Notes: generated by a model from the letters alone, not told the origin. Numbered from the stretch's first letter, positions 1-9,891 are shown. The stretch: 64,000 nucleotides of DNA from Viridibacterium silvisoli (GCF_036017035.1 NZ_JAYXHS010000003.1:558001-622000), one strand, 5' to 3'. Translations and numbers: made by a program.

Positions 1-4
1 TCGC

Positions 5-1117
<1,113 letters not shown>

Positions 1118-1429
1118 GAGATTCCTCTGACTTCTTCCGGCCAGCAGCGCCGGGGTAACAGCGCTACTGGCTGGCGATTCGCAAGGTTCCCCACCAGTGA
1201 TTACCCGTGAGGAATACGTCACCCACTCTACGCACAGCCCGGCGACACGAGAAATAACAAGTTTTGCGTTAGATATTCATTTGATGGTGATGTCTTCCCG
1301 TCCTTTCCAGCCCCTGCGGCATTCCGCAAATGCGCATAAGCAGTTGAAGAATTCGTCGTTTGCGTTTGCAGCGACCGGTCTTAGTCTCGTGCCCTCAATT
1401 CGCCCCGGCGGACATCACGGAACTTGCAC
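1118..1429. other. Divergent intergenic region, activator / aldo-keto reductase
   Basis: About 310 bases between divergent genes, more AT-rich around 1255-1290. It must hold promoters for both directions. I found no -24/-12 element with correct spacing on either strand, so the activator and the reductase operon probably use another sigma factor. No repeat or RNA gene is recognisable. Confidence 0.5.
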
Positions 1430-2488
1430 ATGGAATATCGCGCATTCGGCACGACCGATCTGAAGATCAGCACCCTCACGCTGGGCACCATGACCTGGGG
1501 GGAGCAAAACAGCGAGCAGGACGCTCATCGCCAGCTCGACATCGCGATCGACTACGGCATCAACCTGATCGATACGGCCGAGGCCTACCCTGTGCCGCCG
1601 CGCCCCGAGACCCAGGGCCGCACCGAGGAGTTCATCGGCAGCTGGCTGGCGAAACCCGGCAACGCGGGCAAGCGCGACCGCTTCCTGGTCGCCACCAAGG
1701 CCGCAGGCCCGGCACGCCAGAAGCACAACCCGACACACATTCGCGGCGGCAAGACGCGCCACGACAAGGAAAACCTCACGCAAGCGCTGGACAACAGCCT
1801 GCGCCGCCTGCGCAGCGACTACGTCGACCTCTACCAGCTGCACTGGCCGGACCGCACGACCAATACCTTCGGCCAGCTCAGCTATCAGCATGTCGCCGAC
1901 GAAGAGAGCGTGGCCATCGAGGAAACCCTGTCCGTACTCGCAGGCTTCGTGAAGGCCGGCAAGGTGCGGCACATCGGCGTATCGAACGAGACGCCCTGGG
2001 GCGTTGCCCAATTCCTCAAGCACGCCGAGTTCTCCGGCCTGCCGCGCATCGCCAGCATCCAGAACCCCTACAGCCTGCTCAACCGCAGTTATGAAACCGG
2101 CCTCGCCGAGTTCGGCCACCGCGAGCAACTGAGCCTGCTCGCCTATTCGCCGCTGGCCTTTGGCGTGCTGACAGGCAAATACCTGAACGGCGCACGCCCG
2201 GCGGGCGCACGCCTCACGCTGTTTGAGCGCTTCGTTCGCTACACCGGGGCCCTGGCCCAACTGGCCACGGCGGACTACGCGGCGCTTGCGCGCCAGCATG
2301 GCCTGACACCAGCACAGCTGGCGATTGCCTTCTCCGTCGGCAGGCCATTCGTCACCAGCGCCATCATCGGCGCCACCACGGCCGAGCAACTGCGCGACAA
2401 CATCGAGAGCGCCTCCATCAAGCTGGATGCGAACGTCATCTCCGCCATCGATGCCATCCACACGCGCTACCCGAACCCGATCCAGTAA
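1430..2488 (+). CDS. Aldo/keto reductase, Tas-like
   Basis: A 352-residue NADPH-dependent TIM-barrel oxidoreductase. The N-terminus (FGTTDLKISTLTLGTMTWG) and the insertion after strand 2 resemble the Tas/YajO branch. The catalytic tetrad is visible: Asp and Tyr in IDTAEAY, Lys in VATKAAG, His in LYQLHWPD. A TTG two codons upstream could also serve, but the ATG at 1430 is preferred. The stop is 36 nt before the ABC ATPase ATG, so the two are likely cotranscribed. The substrate is unknown; the sulfur-scavenging setting suggests an aldehyde released by desulfonation (inference). Confidence 0.88.
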   Translation: MEYRAFGTTDLKISTLTLGTMTWGEQNSEQDAHRQLDIAIDYGINLIDTAEAYPVPPRPETQGRTEEFIGSWLAKPGNAGKRDRFLVATKAAGPARQKHNPTHIRGGKTRHDKENLTQALDNSLRRLRSDYVDLYQLHWPDRTTNTFGQLSYQHVADEESVAIEETLSVLAGFVKAGKVRHIGVSNETPWGVAQFLKHAEFSGLPRIASIQNPYSLLNRSYETGLAEFGHREQLSLLAYSPLAFGVLTGKYLNGARPAGARLTLFERFVRYTGALAQLATADYAALARQHGLTPAQLAIAFSVGRPFVTSAIIGATTAEQLRDNIESASIKLDANVISAIDAIHTRYPNPIQ

Positions 2489-2524
2489 CAGCAACATCAC
2501 TCGCACCAGAGCCCCGGAGTCAGC

Positions 2525-3388
2525 ATGAGCCAAGCCATAGCCAACACCCTCGAACCCTCGCGCGTCGGCGCTGCACACGCCTCAGGCACGCTGAGCATCC
2601 GCCAGGTGCGCAAGCAGTACGAGGTAAAGGGAGAAGTCCTGCCCGTGCTCGATGGCATCAATATCGACATCAAGCCGGGTGAGTTCGTCAGCATCGTCGG
2701 CAGCAGCGGCTGCGGCAAGTCCACCTTGCTGCGGCTCATCATCGGCCTCGAAGATGACTACCAGGGCGACATCCTGCTGGATGGCACACGTGTTCACGGC
2801 ACCAGCCTGAAACGCGGCATCGTCTTCCAGGAGCATCGCCTGCTACCCTGGCTCACGGTCGAACAGAACATCGGCATCGCGCTCGAGAACTCGCCGCTGT
2901 CCGAGCCCGAGCGGCGCAAGGCGGTGCAGAAGCACGTGGAACTGGTCGGCCTGCAAGGATTCGAGACGGCCTACCCACACCAGCTCTCCGGTGGCATGTC
3001 GCAACGCGTCGCCATCGCGCGTGGTCTCGTCAATCGCCCCGAGATCTTGCTGCTCGACGAGCCTTTCGGTGCACTCGATGCGCTGACGCGCGCCAAGCTG
3101 CAGGACGAGCTGCAACGCATCTGGCAGGCAGAGGGCATCACCATGATCCTCGTCACGCACGATGTCGAAGAAGCAGTCTTCCTCGGCGACAAGGTCATCG
3201 TGATGGAGCCTCGCCCCGGCCGCATCAAGCGCATCGTGCCGGTAGATGTGCCACACCCGCGCAAGCGCACGGATGCCGATCTCAATCGTATCCGCGTCGA
3301 TGTGCTGCGTGAGTTCAACCAGCTGCCGCCTGACGAACTGGTCGAGGAGATCCCGCATCGCGCGCAGGATTTGATCTTTGCGTGGTGA
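2525..3388 (+). CDS. ABC importer ATPase, sulfonate/nitrate/taurine family
   Basis: A 287-residue nucleotide-binding subunit of the SsuB/TauB/NrtD type. Walker A GSSGCGKST, the Q-loop, signature LSGGMSQRVAIAR, Walker B LLLDEPFGALD and the H-loop THD are all present. No binding protein or permease is adjacent. The importer genes at 22.2-26.7 kb have two binding proteins and two permeases but no ATPase, so this orphan may energise them in trans (inference). A GGAG sits 5-8 nt before the ATG. A REP doublet follows the stop and separates it from the methyltransferase. Confidence 0.9.
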   Translation: MSQAIANTLEPSRVGAAHASGTLSIRQVRKQYEVKGEVLPVLDGINIDIKPGEFVSIVGSSGCGKSTLLRLIIGLEDDYQGDILLDGTRVHGTSLKRGIVFQEHRLLPWLTVEQNIGIALENSPLSEPERRKAVQKHVELVGLQGFETAYPHQLSGGMSQRVAIARGLVNRPEILLLDEPFGALDALTRAKLQDELQRIWQAEGITMILVTHDVEEAVFLGDKVIVMEPRPGRIKRIVPVDVPHPRKRTDADLNRIRVDVLREFNQLPPDELVEEIPHRAQDLIFAW

Positions 3389-3410
3389 GTTGAAAGCCCA
3401 TAGATGTTTC

Positions 3411-3480
3411 GTCATCCCGGCGAAGGCCGGGATCCAGTATTGAACGTCCGATCTGGATCCCGGCCTTCGCCGGGATGACG
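3411..3480. repeat. REP doublet (inverted pair)
   Basis: Two copies of a GTCATCCCGGCGAAGGCCGGGATCC-type palindrome in opposite orientation, about 20 nt apart. The right copy runs into the 5' end of a longer, probably false, methyltransferase start at 3475. Confidence 0.85.
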
Positions 3481-3519
3481 ATCCGAATTGAATCGCCACG
3501 AATCTCCAGGGATGCATCC

Positions 3520-4320
3520 ATGCCACCCAGTCTCAATCTCGATACACCCGAGCTCGCCGAGCAGTACGACGTCATCAGCGACAAGCAGTTCGAGCACGGC
3601 AAGCTGCTGCTCGCCGACCTTGATGTGTCTGCCGGGCAACGCATTCTCGATGTCGGCTGCGGCACAGGCCGCCTCGGCGAATACGCCGCCAGCGAACTGC
3701 TGGGCCCGCATGGCGAAGTCATCGGCATCGAGCCGCTCGCACTGCGCGTGGATATCGCGCGGCGCCGCGCCTCGCCCAACCACCAGGTCAGCGTCGGCCG
3801 TGCGGAAGACCTGTCGCAATTCGCCGATGCGAGCTTCGACGTGGTCTATCTCAACAGCGTCTACCACTGGCTGCAGGACAAGAAGCCGGTGCTCGCCGAG
3901 GCGTTCCGCGTACTCAAGCGCGGCGGTCGCCTGGGCATCAGCGTCGCATCGAAAGACCGGCCGCATGACATCCAGCGCGTGCTGCAGGACGTGCTCACCG
4001 AGCATGCGCTGTACCGCAACGCGACGGGTGCCACACCGCATCGAGTGGGCTTCTCGGAGCTTGGCGCGCAACTGGAAGGAGCAGGTTTCCTCATCGACCA
4101 GATCATCCTGCGCAGCTTTGCCGATGTGTTCCCCAATCCGGAGGCGGTGATCGATTTCAATGCCGCGAGCTCCTTTGGCAACTACCTGACGGACTACACG
4201 CCGCACGTGCGCGAACAGGTGCTGGCAAGCCTGCGTGAGCGCTTCACCGCGCTGCAGACCGCCGAGGGCATCGTGGCCTACCGCCACCTGCTTTTCGCGG
4301 TCGGCCACAAGCCGGTCTGA
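3520..4320 (+). CDS. Class I SAM-dependent methyltransferase (paralog 1)
   Basis: A 266-residue methyltransferase. The SAM-binding glycine motif ILDVGCGTGRLG is followed by an acidic strand-2 end (VIGIEPL), then AEDLSQFADASFDVVYLNS and the post-I motif FRVLKRGGRLG. The substrate is unknown. I start at the ATG at 3520 (AGG about 9 nt upstream) because the ATG at 3475 lies inside a REP palindrome. The protein closely resembles the one at 47858-48703 (shared NLDxPELAExYD, VGRAEDLSQF, VVYLNSVxHW), so the window carries two paralogs. The other copy has a sigma-54 promoter, which suggests a role in organosulfur use (inference). Confidence 0.85.
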   Translation: MPPSLNLDTPELAEQYDVISDKQFEHGKLLLADLDVSAGQRILDVGCGTGRLGEYAASELLGPHGEVIGIEPLALRVDIARRRASPNHQVSVGRAEDLSQFADASFDVVYLNSVYHWLQDKKPVLAEAFRVLKRGGRLGISVASKDRPHDIQRVLQDVLTEHALYRNATGATPHRVGFSELGAQLEGAGFLIDQIILRSFADVFPNPEAVIDFNAASSFGNYLTDYTPHVREQVLASLRERFTALQTAEGIVAYRHLLFAVGHKPV

Positions 4321-4371
4321 TCAATCTGATTCACACACCCCATACCTCGCTTCACACAACAAGGAAGAAAC

Positions 4372-4989
4372 ATGACAAAGCTGTATGTCGCACAAGGTGC
4401 ATGCTCGTTTGGCGCTCACGTTGCCGCCCGCGAACTGGGTTTGCCAATCGAATTCATCAAGGTGCCGCTGCGCACGCCGGAGTCGCCCATCCACAAGGTG
4501 AACCCGCTGGGTCGCGTACCTACCCTGGTGTCCGACAGCGGCGAAGTCATCACCGAGAACGGCGCGATCCTGCCCTTCCTCGCCGACCTCAAGCCCGAAG
4601 CCGGCCTCGCGGCACCTGCCGGCTCCGTCGAGCGCGCACAGATCCAGGAATGGATCGGCTTTCTCAACTCCGACATCCACGGCGCCTACAAGCCCGTCAA
4701 TCGCCCCAACCTGTTCCATGCCGATGAAGAAGTGCAGAAGAGCATTCGCGAAGGCGGCATCGCGCGCCTGCGCGACCTGATCCGCATCGTGCAGCGCAAG
4801 CTCGAAGGCAAGACCTGGGCGGTCGGCGAACGCTTCACCGTGGCCGATGCCTACCTCGGCGTCTTCCTGCGCTGGCTGCCGCGCGCCGGCATCGAGATCG
4901 GCAGCGAATTTCCCGGCCTCGCCGCCTACCTCGAGCGCTACAACGCCCGCGAATCGGTGAAGGCTGCAGCAGCCTTCGAAGCGGCCTGA
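4372..4989 (+). CDS. Glutathione S-transferase family protein
   Basis: A 205-residue cytosolic GST: N-terminal thioredoxin-fold half (residues 1-80, LGRVPTLVSDSGEVITENGAIL giving the cis-Pro and GSH-binding Glu/Asn region) and an all-helical C-terminal half with AVGERFTVADAYLGVFLRW. The SD AAGGAAG precedes the ATG. It lies 51 nt after the methyltransferase and 8 nt before the nitroreductase, so probably one operon. GSTs of this sort can open thioethers or conjugate electrophiles; the substrate here is unknown. Confidence 0.85.
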   Translation: MTKLYVAQGACSFGAHVAARELGLPIEFIKVPLRTPESPIHKVNPLGRVPTLVSDSGEVITENGAILPFLADLKPEAGLAAPAGSVERAQIQEWIGFLNSDIHGAYKPVNRPNLFHADEEVQKSIREGGIARLRDLIRIVQRKLEGKTWAVGERFTVADAYLGVFLRWLPRAGIEIGSEFPGLAAYLERYNARESVKAAAAFEAA

Positions 4990-4997
4990 GGCACATC

Positions 4998-5621
4998 ATG
5001 GGCAATCAGGCAGACCTTTCCGCGCTGGCACCACGCGCCGCACTCGACGACGCTGCGCTCGACCAGCTCTTCCGTACGGCGCGCACCTACAACGTGTTTC
5101 GTGACGACGCCATCAGCGACGAGACCATCCATCAACTCTACGAGCTGCTCAAGTGGGGCCCCACGGCCTTCAATGCACAGCCGGCGCGCTACGTGTTCGT
5201 GCGCTCGCCCGAGGCCAAGGCCAAGCTCGGCCCGGCCCTGTCCGCAGGCAATCGCGACAAGACACTGGCCGCGCCGCTGACGGTCATCGTCGCGGTGGAC
5301 ACGCACTTTCACGAGCACCTGCCGACGCAGTTCCCGTCCTACGATGCGCGCCCGCTGTTCGAGAACACGCCGGCACTCATCGAACCGACGATCCAGCGTA
5401 ACGGCTCGCTGCAAGGCGCCTACCTGATCCTCGCCGCGCGTGCGCTGGGGCTGGATGCTGGCCCCATGTCGGGCTTCAACGCAGACCTGCTCAACCAGGC
5501 CTTCTTCCCCGATGGCCGCTGGAAAGCAAACTTCCTCGTGAATCTCGGCTACGGCACCAACGAGAAGCTGTTCCCACGCAATCCGCGTCTTGGATTCGAT
5601 GAGGTAGCGCGGATCGAGTAA
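4998..5621 (+). CDS. RutE/HadB-like nitroreductase-fold flavoprotein
   Basis: A 207-residue FMN protein strongly resembling the RutE (malonic semialdehyde reductase) family: RTxNxxxxxAISDETIHQLYELLKWGPTAFN-like N-terminus, PALSAGNRDKTLAAP, AAYLI-type segment, LGLDAGPMSGF, NFLVNLGYG. RutE acts on 3-carbon semialdehydes in pyrimidine breakdown, but no other rut gene is nearby. It may instead reduce an aldehyde or nitro group from sulfonate breakdown (inference). It is eight nt downstream of the GST and last in this run of genes. Confidence 0.85.
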   Translation: MGNQADLSALAPRAALDDAALDQLFRTARTYNVFRDDAISDETIHQLYELLKWGPTAFNAQPARYVFVRSPEAKAKLGPALSAGNRDKTLAAPLTVIVAVDTHFHEHLPTQFPSYDARPLFENTPALIEPTIQRNGSLQGAYLILAARALGLDAGPMSGFNADLLNQAFFPDGRWKANFLVNLGYGTNEKLFPRNPRLGFDEVARIE

Positions 5622-5770
5622 GGCTGCAGGCTGGGCAGCAAGGAACATCCTTGCTCTCCGCCCTCCCCTCTCCAGCGGCCGCAGGAGAGGGCTTGCAGGA
5701 ATCCAGCCATGTAATGACAAGAGCCTGAACACGAAGCCTCGCGTACCGCCGTGCGCAACGCTCCATTGCC

Positions 5771-5801
5771 TTGTTTTTTTATTTGTTACAAATTTGATAA
5801 T
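5771..5801 (+). promoter_or_regulatory. Possible sigma-70 promoter
   Basis: An AT-rich patch in GC-rich surroundings has TTGTTT (5771) and GATAAT (5796) with a 19-nt spacer, about 90 nt before the polyserine lipoprotein ATG at 5890. The -35 and the spacer are not ideal. The rest of the 5622-5889 gap shows no other feature apart from a CCCTCTCC-type inverted segment near 5660-5692. Confidence 0.3.
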
Positions 5802-5889
5802 TCACAAGGAATTACCCCGTTTCGCGCGCTAATATCCGCGCGCGCCGAGCTCGCCCTCGTGCGTTTGACATAACACTTAAGGGGATTCC

Positions 5890-6879
5890 ATGTATTACGC
5901 CTCGGCACTGGCTAGCCTTCGTCGCGCTAGTCGTCTTGCTTTCGTCCTGATTTCAGGCCTCGCCCTCACCGCTTGCGGCGGTGGAGGTGGCGGCGGTGGC
6001 AGCTCCAGCACACCCGCATCGAGCTCCAGCTCCTCTTCTTCAAGCTCCAGCGTCGGCTGGAATGTCTTCGACGGTTCGCTGCATCCATCCACAGCCGGTT
6101 CGATCACGCTCTCTACCGGCGCATCGGCAAAGTTCACGATGATGACGGGCACGTTCACCGTCTCGAGCTCCAGCAGTTCGTCCAGCAGCTCATCGTCGAG
6201 CTCGAGCAGCTCGTCCAGCTCTTCATCGAGTTCCAGCAGCACGACCTTCAGCTACCAGGACTATTTCACCGTCAAGGGCGATGGCACCGTCGAGCTGAAC
6301 TCGTCTGCCGTACTCGATAACCGCAGCGTCGCGCAGTATGTCAATGTGATTCGCAACGACAACGTCTACCCCAAGACCTTCACCGTGCTTGCACGCGTGT
6401 TGCCGGTTGCCGGCGTGACGTATAACGCCGCATCGGGCATCCGTCTGCTGGATATCGCCGTCGCGATGTCCGACACCGGTGTCGTGGGCTCGCTCATGGA
6501 GGCCACCATCGTCGCCGACACGAAGACCGTGGGCTTGCGTATCAACAATACGGACACGATTGCCGATACTGACTCGATGACCACGCTGGACCTGAGCGTG
6601 CCGCACATCTACCAGATCGCCATCACCATGACGTCCAAGAACGCAGGCAACATCAAGGCCTACATCGACGGCGCCACCACACCCGCCATCGACGTCACGA
6701 CGTCCAACCTGTTCCTCGTGAGCACGGCAGGTGACAACTATCTGCGTATCGGTGATCCACGCTCCAGCATCTATCGCAGCTACACGGACTGGCTGCTGTG
6801 GACCACGACGGGCGCATACACGCCGGCAGACCTGAAGGGCAAGCTGCCTTCCGGTATCGGCGTGACCACCGGCTACTGA
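5890..6879 (+). CDS. Polyserine lipoprotein with lectin-like C-terminal domain
   Basis: A 329-residue exported lipoprotein. The signal peptide ends in lipobox LTAC (Cys near residue 29), followed by an eight-glycine run and a first serine tract. A short segment (about 54-90) leads to a second tract of roughly 25 serines, then a beta-rich domain (about 118-329) that reads like a concanavalin-A/laminin-G fold (repeated VxLRINN, IYQIAITM, IKAYIDG, LRIGD). Polyserine linkers of this kind are known from polysaccharide-degrading marine and soil gammaproteobacteria. The serines use mixed AGC/TCC/TCG codons. It is monocistronic: SD AAGGGG before the ATG and a terminator just after. Ligand unknown. 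Confidence 0.7.
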   Translation: MYYASALASLRRASRLAFVLISGLALTACGGGGGGGGSSSTPASSSSSSSSSSSVGWNVFDGSLHPSTAGSITLSTGASAKFTMMTGTFTVSSSSSSSSSSSSSSSSSSSSSSSSSSTTFSYQDYFTVKGDGTVELNSSAVLDNRSVAQYVNVIRNDNVYPKTFTVLARVLPVAGVTYNAASGIRLLDIAVAMSDTGVVGSLMEATIVADTKTVGLRINNTDTIADTDSMTTLDLSVPHIYQIAITMTSKNAGNIKAYIDGATTPAIDVTTSNLFLVSTAGDNYLRIGDPRSSIYRSYTDWLLWTTTGAYTPADLKGKLPSGIGVTTGY

Positions 6880-6908
6880 TCGCAGATTCATCACGCGACA
6901 TCGTCAAA

Positions 6909-6940
6909 CAAAGGCTCCGCAAGGAGCCTTTGTTGTTTGT
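6909..6940 (+). terminator. Rho-independent terminator
   Basis: Perfect 10-bp stem CAAAGGCTCC / GGAGCCTTTG with a 4-nt loop, followed by a T-rich tail, 30 nt after the polyserine lipoprotein stop. Confidence 0.85.
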
Positions 6941-7011
6941 ACGTCGCGAGCTGCTGGACCCTCGGGGCATACGGCACAATGCGGGTTGCCTGTTGCCTTC
7001 GACCACACACC

Positions 7012-7440
7012 ATGCCCGGCGAATACATCTTCACGACGGACCAGAGCCGTTTCGACCTCACGGCCATCCACGCCTTCCTGAGCCAGACCTACTGGGCGCC
7101 AGGTGTTCCTTTCGAGACCATCGAACGCGCCACCCGGAACTCACTCTCCTTCGGCATCCTGCACGGTGATGAACAAGTCGGCTTCGCGCGCGTGGTGACC
7201 GACAAGGCCACCTTCGCCTACCTCGCCGATGTGTATGTGCTCGAAGCACATCGTGGCCATGGTCTGTCGAAGCGCTTAATGGAATTCATCCTCGCCCACG
7301 AAGACCTGCAGGGCCTGCGCCGCTTCCTGCTGTTCACCAAGGATGCGCATGGCCTTTACGCGCAATACGGCTTCAAGGAAGTACCGGATCCATCGCGCGT
7401 CATGGAGCGTTTCAACCCCACGCCACACAAAACCGCGTAA
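7012..7440 (+). CDS. GNAT family N-acetyltransferase
   Basis: A 142-residue single-domain acetyltransferase. The acetyl-CoA loop appears as EAHRGHGLSKRLMEF (Q/RxxGxG/A type), and the C-terminal FTKDAHGLYAQYGFKE is typical of the small GNATs. I chose the ATG at 7012; a TTG at 6937 would extend back into the terminator of the previous gene. The substrate is unknown. It sits 36 nt upstream of the TauE/SafE exporter and may be cotranscribed with it. Confidence 0.85.
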   Translation: MPGEYIFTTDQSRFDLTAIHAFLSQTYWAPGVPFETIERATRNSLSFGILHGDEQVGFARVVTDKATFAYLADVYVLEAHRGHGLSKRLMEFILAHEDLQGLRRFLLFTKDAHGLYAQYGFKEVPDPSRVMERFNPTPHKTA

Positions 7441-7476
7441 GCCGCACCTCCTCACTCATCTCTGCTTGCTCCTCAC

Positions 7477-8229
7477 TTGCCGTCAAACGAATTTCTCCTT
7501 CTCGCCGTCGGCGCCATGTGCGCCGGCTTTGTCCAGGGCATCGCCGGTTTCGCCTTCGGCATGGTTGCCATGTCGTTCTGGGTCTGGGGTGTCGAACCGC
7601 ACGTCGCAGCCGTCATGACCGTGTTCGGCAGCCTCGTCGGCCAGTTGCTCGCAGTCACGCGCGAGAAACGCGCGCTCGACCTGCCGGTGATGCTGCCTTT
7701 CCTCATCGGCGGGGTCATCGGCATACCCGTCGGCGTCACGATCCTGCCGCATCTGAACCCCACGCACTTCAAGCTGGCGCTGGGCACGATACTGCTGGTC
7801 TTCTGCCCCGCCATGCTGCTCGCCCCGCGCCTGCCCGCCATCCGTGGCACAGGGCGCTTCAGCGACGGCATCGTCGGCGCAGTGGGCGGCGCAATGGGCG
7901 GCATCGGCGGCTTCAGCGGCGTAGCGCCCGCCCTGTGGTGCACGCTGCGCGGCTACGACAAGGATGCCCACCGCGCGATACAGCAAAACTTCAACCTGAC
8001 CGCGCTGAGCATCACGATGGTCGCCATGCTCGTCTCCGGCGTCGTCACGCGGGACATGCTGCCCAAGTTCGCCATCGTTGCGCCGGCACTCCTGCTGCCG
8101 GCGATCCTGGGCGCAAAGGTCTACACAGGGCTCAGCCCCCTCGCTTTCCGCCGCGTGGTGCTGGGGCTGCTTTGCCTGTCCGGCATCGCGATGATTACAG
8201 CCTCCTTGCCTTCATTCGCTCGCCTCTGA
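7477..8229 (+). CDS. TauE/SafE (TSUP) family membrane exporter
   Basis: A 250-residue inner-membrane protein with about eight hydrophobic segments and an internal repeat: GFVQGIAGFAFGMVAMSF in the first half and GGAMGGIGGFSGVAPALW in the second. The family includes sulfite/organosulfonate exporters (TauE, SafE), which fits the surrounding sulfonate and sulfate-ester genes, where released sulfite could be toxic (inference). There is no in-frame ATG; translation must begin at the TTG at 7477 or a similar non-ATG codon. Confidence 0.82.
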   Translation: MPSNEFLLLAVGAMCAGFVQGIAGFAFGMVAMSFWVWGVEPHVAAVMTVFGSLVGQLLAVTREKRALDLPVMLPFLIGGVIGIPVGVTILPHLNPTHFKLALGTILLVFCPAMLLAPRLPAIRGTGRFSDGIVGAVGGAMGGIGGFSGVAPALWCTLRGYDKDAHRAIQQNFNLTALSITMVAMLVSGVVTRDMLPKFAIVAPALLLPAILGAKVYTGLSPLAFRRVVLGLLCLSGIAMITASLPSFARL

Positions 8230-8281
8230 CAGACAGGGGGCTTCCACCTGTCCGCCAGCCAGCCAGCCAGCCGGAACGTCA

Positions 8282-8351
8282 ATCTGCCCCAAGGTGCAAC
8301 CGAGCCTGCACCTTGGGACGATGCGGCAAGCCGATGTGACGAGCACCCTTG
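8282..8351 (+). promoter_or_regulatory. Sulfatase-locus palindromic element, copy 1
   Basis: Arms CCCAAGGTGCA (8288-8298) and TGCACCTTGGG (8307-8317) form a perfect 11-bp inverted repeat around an 8-nt spacer. ATCTGCC precedes it, ACGATGCGGCAAGC follows directly, and ACCCTTG comes 13 nt later. The same layout with the same spacings recurs at 15406-15475, while the 8-nt and 13-nt spacers differ in sequence. It lies 58 nt before the DUF1254 ATG. This is either an operator or a 5'-UTR hairpin. Confidence 0.7.
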
Positions 8352-8408
8352 ACCCGTTCCGCGAGAGCGTGCTCTCGTTCCACAAGTAACACGGTCAAAG
8401 GATCCGAC

Positions 8409-9803
8409 ATGAAGCGCAAAGAGTTCATCACGTTTGCAAGTGCAGTGGTCCGTGGCACGCCACTACCAAGCCTGGCGAAGATTTCCCGGCAACACCTGCG
8501 GATGTCCGTAAAACGATTACTCGTCTCTGCCTCCCTGTCCGCGCTTGCATTGCCTGCCTTTGCGCAGATACCGGACAAGCTGGCCGAAGACGCGTACATC
8601 TACGGGTACTCGATGGATGAGGCTTACAAGTTCTTCTATGAAACGGCGGTCAAGACAGACACGCCGCTCAATCGCTTCCAGAACATCCGTCATCTGGCAG
8701 ATGACACCTACACCGATCACCCCACCATCAATAACGACACCCTGCACTTGATGGGGTGGCTCGATGTTGCCGCTGAACCAGTTATCGTCAGTGTGCCGAC
8801 CATGGAAAAGGGCCGTTACTGGATCCTGCACACCATGGACATGGGGCACTACACCGTCACCATGATCGGCTCGCGCACCCGTGGAACCAAAGGTGGTCAC
8901 TTCATGTTTGCGTCCCAGGAATGGAAAGGTGACGTACCGGGCAGCGTCGACCAGGTCATTCGTGTCGACTCCAATCTCGTGAAGCTGATGGGCCGCATCA
9001 TGGCCACCGGGCCTGCCGACGAGAAAAAAGCCCTGAACTACATGGACGACTGGAATGTCAGGACACTCTCGGCCTACCTCGGGCTGCCTGGCCCCAAACC
9101 CAAGCAGCGCACTTATCCGGATCCCGCAAAAACCAATTGGCTGCAGCGGGTGAACTTCGTGCTCTGTGACGGTTCAATGGCCCAGGCCGACAAGAAATGG
9201 CTCGATCAGTACACGTCCATGGGTCTGGCCGCCTGCAAGACTGACTTCACCAGCGAACAACTGGCGGCAGCCAAGAAAGCCGAGGAGTCAGGCCTGAAGC
9301 GCCTCAAGGAATTGGCGCCCACCCTGACCGATGCAGGCAAGCTGCTGGGAACGCGCAAGCAGTTGGGCGATGGCTCGCGTGAGCTGTTTGCAGAGGGGAC
9401 GTATCTTGGCCAGTGGGGACTGCCTCCCGATGAAAGCGTCTACCTTCAAGCCGTGAAGGGCAGTGATGGCGAGCCCATCAATGGCTCGAACGGCAAGAAG
9501 TACCGCCTGCACTTCAAGGCGCCGGATGTCAGCGAGTTCTGGTCTTTCACCGTCTACGGTACGGACAACCACTTCATGGCACACAACGACATCAATCGCC
9601 ACAGCCGTGGAGACCGCACCCTGAAGCCGGATGCCAAGGGTTATTACACGATCGAACTCGGCGCCAAGGGCAACGCCTCCAATCAGAACTTCCTGCCGAT
9701 TCCGGAGAAGGATGCCTACGTCGTCCTTCGCATGTACGGGCCCAGCAAGGCGGTGCAGGCCGGCGGTTACAAGTTCCCCGCTGTCGAGGTCGTGAAGCCT
9801 TGA
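8409..9803 (+). CDS. Exported DUF1254/DUF1214 protein with chimeric 5' end
   Basis: A 464-residue product if read from the ATG at 8409, which has a good SD (AAAGGA). A second in-frame ATG at 8502 begins a complete Sec signal peptide (MSVKRLLVSASLSALALPAFA, split at AFA-Q), giving 433 residues. The DUF1254 half (about EDAYIYGYSMDEAYKFFYETAV) is followed by a DUF1214-like half (FWSFTVYGTDNHFM). Residues 1-24 from 8409 match, in protein and DNA, the start of the DUF1254 gene at 11429, but the Tat twin-arginine has become Arg-Lys. The 5' end thus looks like a fusion of a decayed copy with another signal peptide. Function unknown; operon with the sulfatase. Confidence 0.8.
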   Translation: MKRKEFITFASAVVRGTPLPSLAKISRQHLRMSVKRLLVSASLSALALPAFAQIPDKLAEDAYIYGYSMDEAYKFFYETAVKTDTPLNRFQNIRHLADDTYTDHPTINNDTLHLMGWLDVAAEPVIVSVPTMEKGRYWILHTMDMGHYTVTMIGSRTRGTKGGHFMFASQEWKGDVPGSVDQVIRVDSNLVKLMGRIMATGPADEKKALNYMDDWNVRTLSAYLGLPGPKPKQRTYPDPAKTNWLQRVNFVLCDGSMAQADKKWLDQYTSMGLAACKTDFTSEQLAAAKKAEESGLKRLKELAPTLTDAGKLLGTRKQLGDGSRELFAEGTYLGQWGLPPDESVYLQAVKGSDGEPINGSNGKKYRLHFKAPDVSEFWSFTVYGTDNHFMAHNDINRHSRGDRTLKPDAKGYYTIELGAKGNASNQNFLPIPEKDAYVVLRMYGPSKAVQAGGYKFPAVEVVKP

Positions 9804-9891
9804 CGACTCGTCTCACTCAAGTGCTCCGCCTGCAGCAGTGAGCTATTGAAACTCATCCGGCAGTTATCGCATCAACATATAAGGTTTCATC

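Noticed and set aside
1118..1429. A sigma-54 promoter for the activator or aldo/keto reductase.
   Set aside because: Candidates with GG-N10-GC spacing on either strand lack the flanking consensus (for example five or more mismatches around 1391-1406).
8310..8331. TTGGGACGATGCGGCAAGC in the shared sulfatase element as a sigma-54 promoter.
   Set aside because: GG to GC spacing is 9 nt, not the strict 10 nt, in both copies.
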